Source: Algicella marina
GTDB taxonomy: Bacteria; Pseudomonadota; Alphaproteobacteria; Rhodobacterales; Rhodobacteraceae
Assembly: GCF_009931615.1 (NCBI RefSeq)
Contig: NZ_CP046620.1
Span: 3,766,501-3,830,500, forward strand
Length of the DNA stretch: 64,000 bases
Reading direction: 5' to 3'
Below, in pieces: positions 18,528-28,080 of the stretch (within the stretch, counting starts at the first letter, position 1; each line of letters starts with the position of its first letter). A program made the translations under genes and the position numbers. Below the pieces are notes generated by a model that was given only the letters and a program-made list of their open reading frames with translations, was not told the DNA's origin and did no database searches.

Positions 18528-18905
18528 ATGTTCGATCTCGCCGAACAGCGCCTCCGCCGCAGGCCCAGCCTGACGCCGATGATCGACGTCGTCTTTCTGC
18601 TGCTCGTATTCTTCATGCTCGCCGCCCGGTTCGGTCAGGATCACGCCATCACCCTCGGTGCCGGCGGCGGGGCAGGGGATTACACCGGCCCGCCGCGTCT
18701 GATCGAGGCGACCGCCGACGGCGTGCTGCTCAACGGCATCGCCATGCCGGAAACCGCGCTCGCCAGCGCGCTGGCGCCGCTGATGCAGGCGCCCTCGGAT
18801 GTACTCGTTCTCCGCAGTCGCGACGGCGCCACCACCCAGCGCGTGGTCGATATCCTGATGTTGCTGGACGACGCCGGCTTCACCGCCGTCGCGCTGGTCG
18901 AATGA
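18528..18905 (+). CDS. exbD: ExbD-like protein, first copy
   Basis: A 125-residue ExbD/TolR protein: a short cytoplasmic N-terminus, one transmembrane helix containing the proton-carrying aspartate (LTPMIDVVFLLLVFFML), then a periplasmic domain. Its stop overlaps the start of a second exbD by four bases. ExbD forms a dimer in the motor, and having two genes suggests a heterodimer. Confidence 0.92.
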   Translation: MFDLAEQRLRRRPSLTPMIDVVFLLLVFFMLAARFGQDHAITLGAGGGAGDYTGPPRLIEATADGVLLNGIAMPETALASALAPLMQAPSDVLVLRSRDGATTQRVVDILMLLDDAGFTAVALVE

Positions 18906-19288
18906 TGGACTTCGCCCAACCTCCCCGCCGCCCGCGCGCCGAGAGCATCGTGCCGATGATCAACGTCGTGTTCCTGCTGCTCATCTTCTTTCTGATGACC
19001 GCCCGGATCGCTCCGCCGGAACCGTTCGAGGTCTCGCCGCCGGAAACCCGTGCAGCCGAAGCCGCCGACGGCACCCTCATCCTGTATGTCGGCGCCGACG
19101 GGCAGGTGGGCTATAGTTCCCTCACCGGCGAACCTGCGCTGGAGGCCCTGATCGAGGAAACCGCCGAAGGCCCGCTGATCCTCCGCGCCGATGCCGCCCT
19201 GCCGGGGCCGGAACTGGCCCGCCTTCTCGCCCGCCTTCGCTCTGCAGGTATTGGCCACATTGATCTCCTTGTACAGGCGGGCGGCTGA
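18902..19288 (+). CDS. exbD: ExbD-like protein, second copy
   Basis: A 128-residue paralogue of the preceding ExbD. Its helix reads IVPMINVVFLLLIFFLM, where the conserved aspartate of the first copy (MIDVVF) is replaced by asparagine (MINVVF). The periplasmic domain is intact. Loss of the protonatable residue in one of two copies suggests a heterodimer with one working proton path. The stop shares one base with the tonB-like start. Confidence 0.9.
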   Translation: MMDFAQPPRRPRAESIVPMINVVFLLLIFFLMTARIAPPEPFEVSPPETRAAEAADGTLILYVGADGQVGYSSLTGEPALEALIEETAEGPLILRADAALPGPELARLLARLRSAGIGHIDLLVQAGG

Positions 19289-20301
19289 TGCGCCTGCTCG
19301 AGTCGGCCCTGTTTCTCGGACTTGCCGCGATGCTCCACATCGCCGTACTCGGCTTCGCTCGGCCGGATGGGGAGCAGGCGGCCGGCGCGGGCGGCGATGC
19401 CAGCATAACTCTCACCGGCTCCACCGGCAGTCTCGCCGCCATGGTCGAGGAATGGACGACACCGCCCGAGGCCGAGGTCAAGGCAGTTCCACCGACTGCG
19501 CCGGATACACCGGAGGCAGCGCCGCGGGCACCCGCCGCGCAAGAGGCGCCGTCGACACCAGCGGTCCCGGTGAAGACAACCACGACATCGACCGCCGCAC
19601 CGCTGCCCAGCCGGCTGCCGGATGCACTGCCCCTGCCTGCCCCGCCACAGGTCGAGCCGGCAGAAATGCAGCCGCCGCCAAGCACCACCGCCGCCCGGGC
19701 TCCGGCCGTGGCGCAGGCACCGCAACGCCAGCCGTCGCCAACAGCGCCACCGGCGCCGCAGCCGGATATCCAGCCTCAGGCGCAGGCACCCGCGCCGCCG
19801 CCTGCTTCCGAACAGGCGCCGCGCAAGGCCGAACGCCCGGCGGCGCGGCCCAAAACACTGGCAAACGCCGCGCCTGCGGTACCCCGGCGGCAGCCGTCAA
19901 CCGCCAGTGCCGCCCAGCCCCGCACACAGGCGAAGGGCCAAGGCGGCGGGCAGGCCGCTGGCACCAATGGTTCGGCCGCCCGCTCCTCACCCGATGCCGG
20001 CAATACCGCCTCGCTCATGGCGCAATGGGGCGGCCAGATTCAGCGCGCCGCCCAGCGGAATCTCGTCTACCCGCGCAAGGCCCGCAACGCCGGTATGACC
20101 GGCCGAGCCATCGTCCGCGTCAAGCTTGGCACCAGCGGCCAGATCCTCGCCCGCTCGATCGTGCAAAGCTCCGGCAACGCCCTGCTGGACCGCGCGGCGC
20201 TTGAAACTCTCGCCCGCGTCGGTCGGTTTCCCGGCGCGCCGCAGGGTATCAGTTCCGGCAGTCATGATTTTCGCATCCCGGTTGTCTTCCGCGGCCGGTG
20301 A
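19288..20301 (+). CDS. tonB: TonB-family energy transducer
   Basis: A 337-residue protein with an N-terminal membrane anchor (LLESALFLGLAAMLHIAVLG), a very long Pro/Ala-rich spacer (about residues 65-235) able to cross the periplasm, and a C-terminal TonB domain starting YPRKARNAGMTGRAIVRVKL and ending FRIPVVF. It is the last gene of the heme locus and presumably serves the receptor at 11749 specifically. Confidence 0.93.
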   Translation: MRLLESALFLGLAAMLHIAVLGFARPDGEQAAGAGGDASITLTGSTGSLAAMVEEWTTPPEAEVKAVPPTAPDTPEAAPRAPAAQEAPSTPAVPVKTTTTSTAAPLPSRLPDALPLPAPPQVEPAEMQPPPSTTAARAPAVAQAPQRQPSPTAPPAPQPDIQPQAQAPAPPPASEQAPRKAERPAARPKTLANAAPAVPRRQPSTASAAQPRTQAKGQGGGQAAGTNGSAARSSPDAGNTASLMAQWGGQIQRAAQRNLVYPRKARNAGMTGRAIVRVKLGTSGQILARSIVQSSGNALLDRAALETLARVGRFPGAPQGISSGSHDFRIPVVFRGR

Positions 20302-20492
20302 AGGTTTCGCGACGCATGTCCCGCTGCGGCACGATACGATTGCCCGCCCAACGGTCTGGACATGCGCAGGCCGAAATCGTCATCATCGGGTCGCAGAAAC
20401 AGCGAAGAGAGGCAGGCGGCGTTGTCGTGGAGCGGCCTGTGGCGGACACCCCCGCCAATCGGCATCGCCCCCACCGCTGGTCTGCCGCTCTC

Positions 20493-21353
20493 TCAGGCGT
20501 GCCGCTGTTCCTGGCCCTTCCCGGTGCCGGTCTGGCCCATCTCCTTCGAAAGGGATACCGACAATCCGAAACATGCACCTTGCAGGCAGTCGACGCCAAG
20601 TCGTGCTGCCATTTCGGCATCCGCCTCCCTGCTGATGAATTCCGCAACGGTGACGAGATCATGATGGCGGGCAATGTCGACGATGGCCGCAACCATGCAT
20701 TGCAGGCCGTCATCGTCTGCCAGCCCCCGGCAAAGGCTGCCGTCGATCTTCAGAAAGTCGAAGCGGAAGACACGCAGGTCCCGCAGGCTGGTGGCACCCG
20801 CGCCGAAGTCATCCAGCGCCAGGCTGACGCCCCGCTGCGCCAGAAAGCCGAGGAAATCCACCGCTTGTGGGTTGTTTGTCAGCGAAGTCTCCTCGCTGAC
20901 CTCGACGATCAGCCGAAAGCCGAGTTCCGGCCGCAGGGCAACGGCATGGCGCAGAATGCCGCGCCAGCCCTCATCGCAAATGGTTTCGGGATGGATATTG
21001 ACAGACAGGCGCAGCGCCGGGTCAAACTCAAGTTCCGCCAGCACGCGCCGCAGTACCGCCCGGTCCATCTCTGCCGCCAGTCCGGTTCCGACGATCGCCT
21101 GCAAAAACGCCCCCGGCGGCACTTCCGTACCGCTCTCCGTCGTCAGTCGCACAAGCGCTTCGTGAAACGCCACCCGCCTGTTCGCGCGGCTGGAAACAAC
21201 CGGTTGATAGGCCAGCCGAACCCTGCCGTCCCGCAACGCGTGTCGCACGAAGGCGCAGACCTCGGTGTCCATTTTTCCGGAGACTTGCGCCATCTGCGGC
21301 AGACAGCTGGCGACGGGCTTCCATCTTTCCTTGCGGCGGTTCGGCGTTTCCAT
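20493..21353 (-). CDS. EAL-domain cyclic-di-GMP phosphodiesterase
   Basis: A 286-residue protein made almost wholly of an EAL domain, without a sensor or GGDEF domain. The catalytic set appears complete: E65 in HEALVRL, N119 in LSVNIHP, E151/E154 in VEVSEE, D181/D182 in LDDFGAG, K202 in FLKIDGS, E238 in TVAEF, and Q258 in LQG. It should hydrolyse c-di-GMP to pGpG. The first ATG (21353) is used; an in-frame TTG at 21374 is possible. A LexA-like box lies about 80 bases upstream. The 190 bases between its stop and tonB hold no gene I can support. Confidence 0.85.
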   Translation of the reverse strand: METPNRRKERWKPVASCLPQMAQVSGKMDTEVCAFVRHALRDGRVRLAYQPVVSSRANRRVAFHEALVRLTTESGTEVPPGAFLQAIVGTGLAAEMDRAVLRRVLAELEFDPALRLSVNIHPETICDEGWRGILRHAVALRPELGFRLIVEVSEETSLTNNPQAVDFLGFLAQRGVSLALDDFGAGATSLRDLRVFRFDFLKIDGSLCRGLADDDGLQCMVAAIVDIARHHDLVTVAEFISREADAEMAARLGVDCLQGACFGLSVSLSKEMGQTGTGKGQEQRHA

Positions 21354-21677
21354 TGTTACGACTTTCCTGGACAAGAATTCCTGTTCTCGAGCCTTGGGGA
21401 ATACGGTTAAGCGTTCGTAAATCTTTCCCTTTTGTTCTAAATTTGTTCCTATTCACCATATATGGGTGAACACGCACAGCCGCACCTCAATACCTGCGCA
21501 TCCCGGCTCCCGCTTATCGGCAAGCCGCCGCGCAGACCTCCCCCAAAACTGCGGGGGTGGTGCGAATCAAGTGGCTGTTTTGGGCAGCGGCGGGTCGCGC
21601 CAGGGGCAATCCATGGACGTCGCCCGGCGCAGCGCCGGGCGGTCTTCTGCATCGCGAACAGTTCGGCAAGAAACGTG
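21354..21677. other. Gene-free region with LexA-type box and two hairpins
   Basis: I see no supported gene in these 324 bases. They hold the promoter side of the EAL gene, a GTTC-N7-GTTC box (21434-21448), a C/G-rich imperfect hairpin around 21539-21562 (CCTCCCCC against GGGGGTGG) and a perfect 9-base stem at 21621-21641 with a CAG loop. The last lies 37 bases past the stop of the minus-strand DUF922-like gene and may end its transcript, although no T-run follows. A small RNA is possible but unproven. Confidence 0.45.
21434..21448. promoter_or_regulatory. LexA-type direct-repeat box
   Basis: GTTCTAAATTTGTTC matches GTTC-N7-GTTC, the known alphaproteobacterial LexA operator. It lies about 80 bases upstream of the EAL gene start on the other strand, inside the AT-rich stretch 21418-21452 that looks like a promoter region. 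The motif is short enough to occur by chance. Confidence 0.4.
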
Positions 21678-22274
21678 TCAGGCCTCGGGTGTGGTCAGCC
21701 GCACCCCTGATTTGGCACCGTTCTCGGTGCTTTCGTCCATCGCCGCCGATTTCTCCCGGTACTTGGCGATTACTGCCTCGATGCCGCCTTCCTCCTCGGT
21801 GGTGCAGTTGAGGCTTCGCACCTCGGTGGCCGCTTCCCGCCCGATGGCGACATGTTCCTGCTGATAGGCCTCCAGCGCCGTCAGCATCTCCTCCCAGACG
21901 ATCATGTCCTCGTCCGTGAACGCGGACTTGCCGATGAGTTTGGGCATGGAAATCGTAGCGGAGAGCGATACCGTGCAGGGTTCCAGCCCGTAACTGACGT
22001 TCCAGATCCCCTGTCCGGCCAGCGCGTCCGGCCCCTTGGCCCGCATCGCTTCCTCAAGACCTTCCAGTGTACTGCCCTGTACGAGATAATAGCTGGTGCC
22101 GACGCTCTCATCCACCGGCGGCAGTTCGGCGACTGTCTTGGCAAGTTCCTCTGCAGCCACCTCCGGATCGACCACCTCCGGTTCCGGCGGCGGTTCGGGA
22201 ATGGAAATCTGAGCCAGCGCCATGCCAGCGGGAAAGGCGAGCGAGGCGGCCAGTAATGCGGCGCGGTAAGCCAT
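21678..22274 (-). CDS. Secreted DUF922-like protein with degenerate zinc motif
   Basis: A 198-residue exported protein (signal peptide ending GMALA before QISIPEPP). After an acidic proline-rich linker comes a domain like DUF922: YYLVQGSTLEGLEEAMRAKG, an IWNVSYGLEPC strand, TISMPKL, and a helix with YQQEH followed by LNC. DUF922 members usually carry HExxH here and are predicted zinc peptidases. In this protein the first His and the Glu are replaced, so it is unlikely to be an active peptidase. Family assignment is by pattern only. Its function is unknown. Confidence 0.65.
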   Translation of the reverse strand: MAYRAALLAASLAFPAGMALAQISIPEPPPEPEVVDPEVAAEELAKTVAELPPVDESVGTSYYLVQGSTLEGLEEAMRAKGPDALAGQGIWNVSYGLEPCTVSLSATISMPKLIGKSAFTDEDMIVWEEMLTALEAYQQEHVAIGREAATEVRSLNCTTEEEGGIEAVIAKYREKSAAMDESTENGAKSGVRLTTPEA

Positions 22275-22348
22275 GATGGTCAGGTCCTATCCTTCTGAAT
22301 ACCATCACAGTTTAGCCCGCTGGAGCGTGGCGTCAAAGAGAAAGGGCG

Positions 22349-22921
22349 TCAGCCGTCGGCAGCCAGCAGGCGGTCGATGATCGCCCGGGCGCTCTCGCTC
22401 TCCCAGTCGGCTCCGCCCTGAAGTCGCGCGATCTCGCGGCCGTCACGGTCGAGGATCACGGAAACCGGCAGTCCCAGCACGGAGTAGGCCCGCGCCACCT
22501 CGCCCTTCGGGTCCAGCCGTGTTGCCAGCGCACCCGTGCCGTACTCGGCGTTGAAACGCGCAATGCCTTCCGGTGAATTCCGGCCCGTGGCCAGCGCCAC
22601 CACCTCGAAATCCGCGCCACCCATCGCTGTCTCCAGCGCGGCAAGCGAAGGCTTCTCCTTCCGGCACGGCGCACACCACGTGGCCCAGAAGTTGAGCACC
22701 CGCACCTTGCCGTTGGTGTCGGAAAGCTGCTCGGTCCCGCCATCCTTGCGCCCGAATCTCACATCCTTCGTGGGTTTCGGTGTGTCATGCACCACCAGCT
22801 TGCGCATCGGGCCTTCGCGCAGGGCGGTGATATCGTCCTGCAATTCCCCGGCAAGGGCATTTGCACCGAGGCTCGTGGCCACGTATAGAACCGCAATCGA
22901 AACACCTGCCAGAATTCTCAC
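22349..22921 (-). CDS. TlpA/ResA-like thiol-disulfide thioredoxin
   Basis: A 190-residue membrane-anchored periplasmic thioredoxin. A hydrophobic N-terminal segment ([20 protein letters not shown]) precedes a thioredoxin fold with the WCAPC active site (C83, C86) and the cis-proline region GLPVSVIL. TlpA proteins reduce target disulfides, often in cytochrome c or cytochrome oxidase assembly. The GTG at 22921 is chosen for AAGGAGG 5 bases upstream. It is divergent from argH, with 24 bases between starts, so the two promoters must overlap the neighbouring reading frames. Confidence 0.88.
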   Translation of the reverse strand: MRILAGVSIAVLYVATSLGANALAGELQDDITALREGPMRKLVVHDTPKPTKDVRFGRKDGGTEQLSDTNGKVRVLNFWATWCAPCRKEKPSLAALETAMGGADFEVVALATGRNSPEGIARFNAEYGTGALATRLDPKGEVARAYSVLGLPVSVILDRDGREIARLQGGADWESESARAIIDRLLAADG

Positions 22922-22945
22922 CAGAGCCTCCTTCAAGGACCAAAG

Positions 22946-24328
22946 ATGACCGACAGCAACAAGATGTGGGGCGGACGCTTCGCCGCCGGACCGGACGCCA
23001 TCATGGAGGCGATCAACGCCTCCATCGGGTTCGACCAGCGCCTCGCTGCCCAGGATATCGAAGGCAGCCGCGCCCACGCCGCGATGCTGGCGGCCTGTGA
23101 CATCATCACCGATAGCGATGCGGAGGCCATCCGGGAAGGCCTGCTCACGGTGTTGTCAGAAATCGAGGCCGGAGATTTCAACTTCTCCACCGCGCTCGAG
23201 GATATTCACATGAACGTGGAGGCGCGGCTGAAGGATCTCATCGGTACGCCCGCCGGTCGCCTCCACACCGCCCGTTCCCGCAACGATCAGGTCGCGGTCG
23301 ATTTCCGCCTCTGGGTGCGGGACCAGTGCGATGCCGCCATCTCCGGTATCACCGCCCTGATCGCCGCGCTGCTCGGTCAGGCGGAGCGGGGGGCCGACAT
23401 GGTGATGCCCGGTTTCACCCACCTGCAATCCGCCCAGCCGGTCACATGGGGCCACCACATGATGGCCTACGTGGAGATGCTGGGGCGGGATCGCGCCCGG
23501 TTTCAGGATGCCCGCACCCGCATGAATGAAAGCCCGCTCGGTGCGGCCGCGCTGGCAGGCACCAGCTTCCCGATCGACAGGGAGATGACGGCGAAGGCGC
23601 TGGGCTTTGATCGCCCGATGGCCAATTCGCTCGACGCCGTGTCGGATCGCGATTTCGCGCTCGAATACCTCTCGTCGGCAACGATCTGCGCCATGCACCT
23701 GTCGCGTCTGGCGGAGGAACTGGTGATCTGGTCGTCCGCACAATTCCGCTTCGTCGCGCTGTCGGACCGGTTCTCGACCGGTTCCTCGATCATGCCGCAG
23801 AAGAAGAACCCCGACGCCGCTGAACTGATCCGCGCCAAGATTGGCCGCATCCTCGGTGCCCAGGTCGGACTGCTGACGGTGATGAAGGGCCTGCCGCTGA
23901 CCTACTCCAAGGACATGCAGGAAGATAAGGAAAAGGTCTTTGACGCGGCGGATTCCCTGATGCTGGCTCTGGCGGCGATGGAAGGGATGATGGGGGATCT
24001 GAAGCCGAACGCAAAGGTGCTGGCAGAGGCCGCCGGCGCCGGCTTCGCCACGGCGACCGACCTCGCCGACTGGCTGGTACGCACCCTCAACCTGCCGTTC
24101 CGGGAGGCGCACCACGTCACCGGGGCGCTGGTAAAAAAGGCTGAGGACAAGGATGCCGACCTCGCGGACCTGTCGCTGGCGGAAATGCAGGAGGTGAATG
24201 CGGACATCACGCAGGATGTTTTCTCCGTCCTTACCCCGCAGGCCTCCGTCGCCAGCCGCACCAGCTACGGCGGCACCGCGCCGGGTCAGGTCCACACCCA
24301 GATCGCCCGCTGGCGGGCCAAGCTGTGA
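22946..24328 (+). CDS. argH: Argininosuccinate lyase
   Basis: Last step of arginine synthesis: splits argininosuccinate to arginine and fumarate. The 460-residue product has the superfamily signature [12 protein letters not shown], the catalytic [13 protein letters not shown] region (TH and QPV), and the N-terminal KMWGGRF. Its stop overlaps the GTG of a tiny lipoprotein gene. In related genomes lysA often follows shortly; here it lies 11.6 kb away. Confidence 0.97.
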   Translation: MTDSNKMWGGRFAAGPDAIMEAINASIGFDQRLAAQDIEGSRAHAAMLAACDIITDSDAEAIREGLLTVLSEIEAGDFNFSTALEDIHMNVEARLKDLIGTPAGRLHTARSRNDQVAVDFRLWVRDQCDAAISGITALIAALLGQAERGADMVMPGFTHLQSAQPVTWGHHMMAYVEMLGRDRARFQDARTRMNESPLGAAALAGTSFPIDREMTAKALGFDRPMANSLDAVSDRDFALEYLSSATICAMHLSRLAEELVIWSSAQFRFVALSDRFSTGSSIMPQKKNPDAAELIRAKIGRILGAQVGLLTVMKGLPLTYSKDMQEDKEKVFDAADSLMLALAAMEGMMGDLKPNAKVLAEAAGAGFATATDLADWLVRTLNLPFREAHHVTGALVKKAEDKDADLADLSLAEMQEVNADITQDVFSVLTPQASVASRTSYGGTAPGQVHTQIARWRAKL

Positions 24329-24438
24329 TCCGCGCGCTTGTCCTCTGCACCCTGCTTGCCGGCTGCGGTATCAAGGGTGATCCCCTGCCGGTGACGCGGG
24401 CAGATGGGCCGCCGCCCGCGGCCTTGTCCGCTCACTGA
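24325..24438 (+). CDS. Tiny LptM-like lipoprotein
   Basis: A 37-residue lipoprotein: signal peptide [14 protein letters not shown] with lipobox LAGC, then [10 protein letters not shown], which matches the short CGxKGxL pattern of LptM/YifL lipoproteins linked to LPS transporter maturation. It starts with GTG overlapping the argH stop (GTGA). It is below the length gene finders usually accept, but lipobox, coupling and position next to argH support it. Confidence 0.75.
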   Translation: MIRALVLCTLLAGCGIKGDPLPVTRADGPPPAALSAH

Positions 24439-24479
24439 CTGTTTCCGATGCGATCCCCGCTCCAAGTCTGATACCGACG

Positions 24480-24974
24480 ATGCCGACCGAACCGACCCTT
24501 CACATGCTGTGTGGCAAGCCCGCGTCCGGCAAATCGACGCTGGCCGGGCGGCTGGCCGATGCGCCGCGAACGGTATGCATCGCCGAGGATGCTTGGCTCG
24601 CCACACTGTTTGGCGACGAGATGAGTACGCTGTCCGATTACGTGCGCTGCTCTGCGAAGCTTCGCGAGATCATGGCGCCCCATGTCGCCACGTTGCTGGG
24701 GCAGGGCCTGAGCGTGGTTCTGGACTTCCCGGCCAACACGATCGAGACGCGGGAATGGATGCGCGGCATTCTCGACCGCACGCATGCCGCGCATGTGCTG
24801 CATGTACTCGACCTTCCTGATGAGAGCTGCCTGGAGCGGTTGCGGGCACGCAACGCTGCGGGAGAGCACCCCTTCGCGGCGACTGAAGCGCAATTCCGGA
24901 GGCTTTCGGCGCACTACAGGCCACCGTCTGCCGATGAAGGGTTCAACGTGAGGGTTTACACGGACACCGCGTAA
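24480..24974 (+). CDS. Small P-loop kinase-like ATPase
   Basis: A 164-residue protein with Walker A GKPASGKST (12-20) and an arginine-rich lid (LERLRARNAAGEHP), the layout of the AAA_33/zeta-toxin-like kinase group. Members phosphorylate small molecules or nucleotides and the substrate is unknown. No antitoxin gene is adjacent, so a toxin role is unsupported. It is the first gene of the accessory block after argH. Confidence 0.75.
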   Translation: MPTEPTLHMLCGKPASGKSTLAGRLADAPRTVCIAEDAWLATLFGDEMSTLSDYVRCSAKLREIMAPHVATLLGQGLSVVLDFPANTIETREWMRGILDRTHAAHVLHVLDLPDESCLERLRARNAAGEHPFAATEAQFRRLSAHYRPPSADEGFNVRVYTDTA

Positions 24975-24980
24975 TGCGGT

Positions 24981-25538
24981 TCAGACGTTGCTGGCCGCCC
25001 TGAGCGTGGTTTCCGGCTCTGCCGGCTCTTGCGGCGCCGCTCCCGGCGCCGCCATCAGATCCTCTATGAACAGCGAGATGAGTTGCGCGCGGCCATGGAC
25101 CCCGGCCTTGCGGTAGATCGCTGTGCATTGTGCCTTCACGGTGCCTTCGCGGGTTTCGCGCAAGGCCGCGATCTCGCCGTTGCTGAAACCCTTCATCGTG
25201 AAGATGGCCACGTCACGCTCTGCCGCGGTGAGCCCCCATTCGGCAAAGCGTTCTTCCATGAGGTCGGCGAAGGCACCCGAGGCGGCGCGAAGCTGATCCT
25301 CAACCCGGCGGTTGCGGGCCAGCACCATCCGCAGCATCACGGCCCCGGCCATGACGCCGAGCAGAAGCCCGAGACCGGCTGCGAGCTGGAAGAATTCGTG
25401 CACACGCCAGGGCAGGGGCTGGGAGCCGAGCCCGACGGTGGAGGCCAGCATGTCCCACAGGAAGAAACCGGTGCAGAGCACCTGAAGGCCGAGAACGATC
25501 CACAGCAGCGCCGGCGGCAATTTCTTGTTAGCCGCCAT
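24981..25538 (-). CDS. Membrane-anchored LuxR-type transcriptional regulator
   Basis: A 185-residue regulator with two transmembrane helices (about 10-32 and 50-75) and a C-terminal LuxR/GerE helix-turn-helix at 103-160: LTAAERDVAIFTMKGFSNGE, then IAALRETREGTVKAQCTAIY. There is no receiver or ligand domain, so the membrane part would be the sensor. The start at 25538 follows GGGAGA. It is just downstream of two poly-Asp PepSY-like genes on the same strand and is likely co-transcribed with at least the nearer one. Confidence 0.85.
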   Translation of the reverse strand: MAANKKLPPALLWIVLGLQVLCTGFFLWDMLASTVGLGSQPLPWRVHEFFQLAAGLGLLLGVMAGAVMLRMVLARNRRVEDQLRAASGAFADLMEERFAEWGLTAAERDVAIFTMKGFSNGEIAALRETREGTVKAQCTAIYRKAGVHGRAQLISLFIEDLMAAPGAAPQEPAEPETTLRAASNV

Positions 25539-25558
25539 TCTCCCGGACCTCCGGATGA

Positions 25559-26074
<516 letters not shown>

Positions 26075-26130
26075 GTATCGCCCATTGCCACGCTCTGGGC
26101 CGCGCGGACGGTGATCCGCACGGCCCGTTG

Positions 26131-26160
26131 CCGCAAGCCTAGCCTCTCAGGCCCTTGCGG
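26131..26160 (-). terminator. Hairpin between the two poly-Asp genes
   Basis: CCGCAAG and CTTGCGG form a 7-base stem 9 bases beyond the stop of the upstream poly-Asp gene. There is no T-run, so it may be a weak terminator or an mRNA end stabiliser separating the two transcripts. Confidence 0.4.
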
Positions 26161-26168
26161 TCACTCGT

Positions 26169-26594
<426 letters not shown>

Positions 26595-26845
26595 GTCGGG
26601 TCTCCGTTCGTTGCTGCGGTCGCCGGGCGCGGCGACCTGGGCAAGCCTGAATGAACGGGCGAAGCGCGAATACTGGCGCCGGGCTTAGAGGGGCGGGCCT
26701 AAACCCGGGGGCCATGCGCATAAACGGAAGGTATACGGCGCGGTGGCGAGTCTTTTCTGCACAAAATCACGGCATTCGGCACCGGAACCGGAACCCGGTG
26801 CGCGCGGTACCGGTTGATATTGACAATCAATGAAAGAGAGGACCC

Positions 26846-28006
26846 ATGGAACCGGACAATTCCCTGGTCGATTTCTTCGTGCGTTTGCGGGACGAAATTG
26901 CCCGCCTGCCTGATTTCGTGCTTCCGCTGGCCGGCATCCTGGCAGCCATCGTCACGGCCATCGCGCTCCACGCCTTGATCTACAGGATCGTCTTCGCCCG
27001 CATCGAAACCCGCTTCGGGCTTACGACCTCCCTCCTCAACAAGGCCCGCCGCCCCGCGCGCCTCGCCTTCGTTCTCGTGGCCCTGATCCTGACAGTCCCG
27101 CTCGTGCAACTGCCGAACGACTGGCAGGGCGGCATCCGCCACGCGGCCTCCGTGATGCTGATCACCCTGATCGGCTGGACGCTGATCGTGCTGGTCAACT
27201 ATTTCGCGGAGCGGTCCACCCGCCGCTACCGCATGGACATCGACGACAACCTGATGGCCCGCAAGCACATCACCCAGATGCGCGTGCTCCGCCGTACGGC
27301 CGTCATCATCATCGGCATGGTCACGGCCGGCATCGTCCTGCTCACCTTTGAGGGCGTGCAGAAATACGGTGTGTCGCTCTTCGCCTCCGCCGGCGCCGCC
27401 GGTCTCGTCGTCGGCTTCGCCGCACGGCCGGTGCTGGCCAACCTCATCGCCGGAGTACAAATCGCCATCACCCAGCCGATCCGGCTGGGTGATGTGGTGA
27501 TCGTCGAGGACGAATGGGGCTGGATCGAGGAAATCTATTCCACCTTCGTCGTCGTCCGCATCTGGGACTGGCGACGGATGGTCGTGCCACTCTCCTACTT
27601 CATCGAACAGCCCTTCCAGAACTGGACGCGGGAGAGCGCGGCCATCATCGGCACGGTAACGTGGGAGCTGGACCACACAGCCCCCATCGCCGAGATGCGC
27701 GCAAAACTGACGGAACTGCTGGAGGATCACAAACACTGGGACCGCGACGTCGCCAACCTTCAGGTCACCGAATCGCAGACCCACACCATCACCGTCCGCG
27801 CCCTGATGAGCGCCCGCACCTCGCCACGGGCCTGGGATCTGCGCTGCGACATCCGTGAAGCGATGCTGACATGGCTGAAGGACGAACACCCCCACGCCCT
27901 GCCACGCATCCGAGGCGAGATGAACATGCAGGCGGAAGTCGCCAGCAAGGGCACGCTGAAGAACGGCTCCGACACCCGCCCATCCGAACTGGCAGAGCCG
28001 GGCTGA
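26846..28006 (+). CDS. MscS-family mechanosensitive channel
   Basis: A 386-residue small-conductance channel: four to five hydrophobic helices in the first 200 residues, the pore helix SLFASAGAAGLVVGFAARPV, then the beta domain (IRLGDVVIVEDEWGWIEEIY) and the alpha/beta vestibule. It opens on membrane stretch to release solutes after hypo-osmotic shock. The ATG follows AGAGAGGA. The 250 bases upstream (26595-26845) hold its likely promoter and no other gene that I can support. Confidence 0.93.
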   Translation: MEPDNSLVDFFVRLRDEIARLPDFVLPLAGILAAIVTAIALHALIYRIVFARIETRFGLTTSLLNKARRPARLAFVLVALILTVPLVQLPNDWQGGIRHAASVMLITLIGWTLIVLVNYFAERSTRRYRMDIDDNLMARKHITQMRVLRRTAVIIIGMVTAGIVLLTFEGVQKYGVSLFASAGAAGLVVGFAARPVLANLIAGVQIAITQPIRLGDVVIVEDEWGWIEEIYSTFVVVRIWDWRRMVVPLSYFIEQPFQNWTRESAAIIGTVTWELDHTAPIAEMRAKLTELLEDHKHWDRDVANLQVTESQTHTITVRALMSARTSPRAWDLRCDIREAMLTWLKDEHPHALPRIRGEMNMQAEVASKGTLKNGSDTRPSELAEPG

Positions 28007-28015
28007 CCCCGCACG

Positions 28016-28043
28016 AAAAAGGGGAGCCCGCAGGCTCCCCCTT
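28016..28043. terminator. Strong intrinsic terminator, best on the minus strand
   Basis: GGGGAGCC and GGCTCCCC form an 8-base GC stem over a 4-base loop. On the minus strand five T follow directly, a textbook terminator for the DUF4394 gene. On the plus strand it can also end the MscS transcript, with a weaker CTTCC tail. Confidence 0.85.
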
Positions 28044-28080
28044 CCGACACACTGAAATACTCGTCACATACCCTGTGGCT

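Noticed and set aside
20262-20474. 70-codon minus-strand frame after the EAL gene
   Set aside because: It has a weak possible ribosome site but overlaps the end of tonB by 40 bases and shows no family features. Not supported, not fully excluded.
21462-21710. 82-codon plus-strand frame next to the LexA-type box
   Set aside because: Composition looks non-coding, no ribosome site, and its end runs antisense into the DUF922-like gene.
24480-24974. Zeta-type toxin
   Set aside because: Walker A and size are compatible, but no antitoxin gene is adjacent and the motif set is common to many small kinases.
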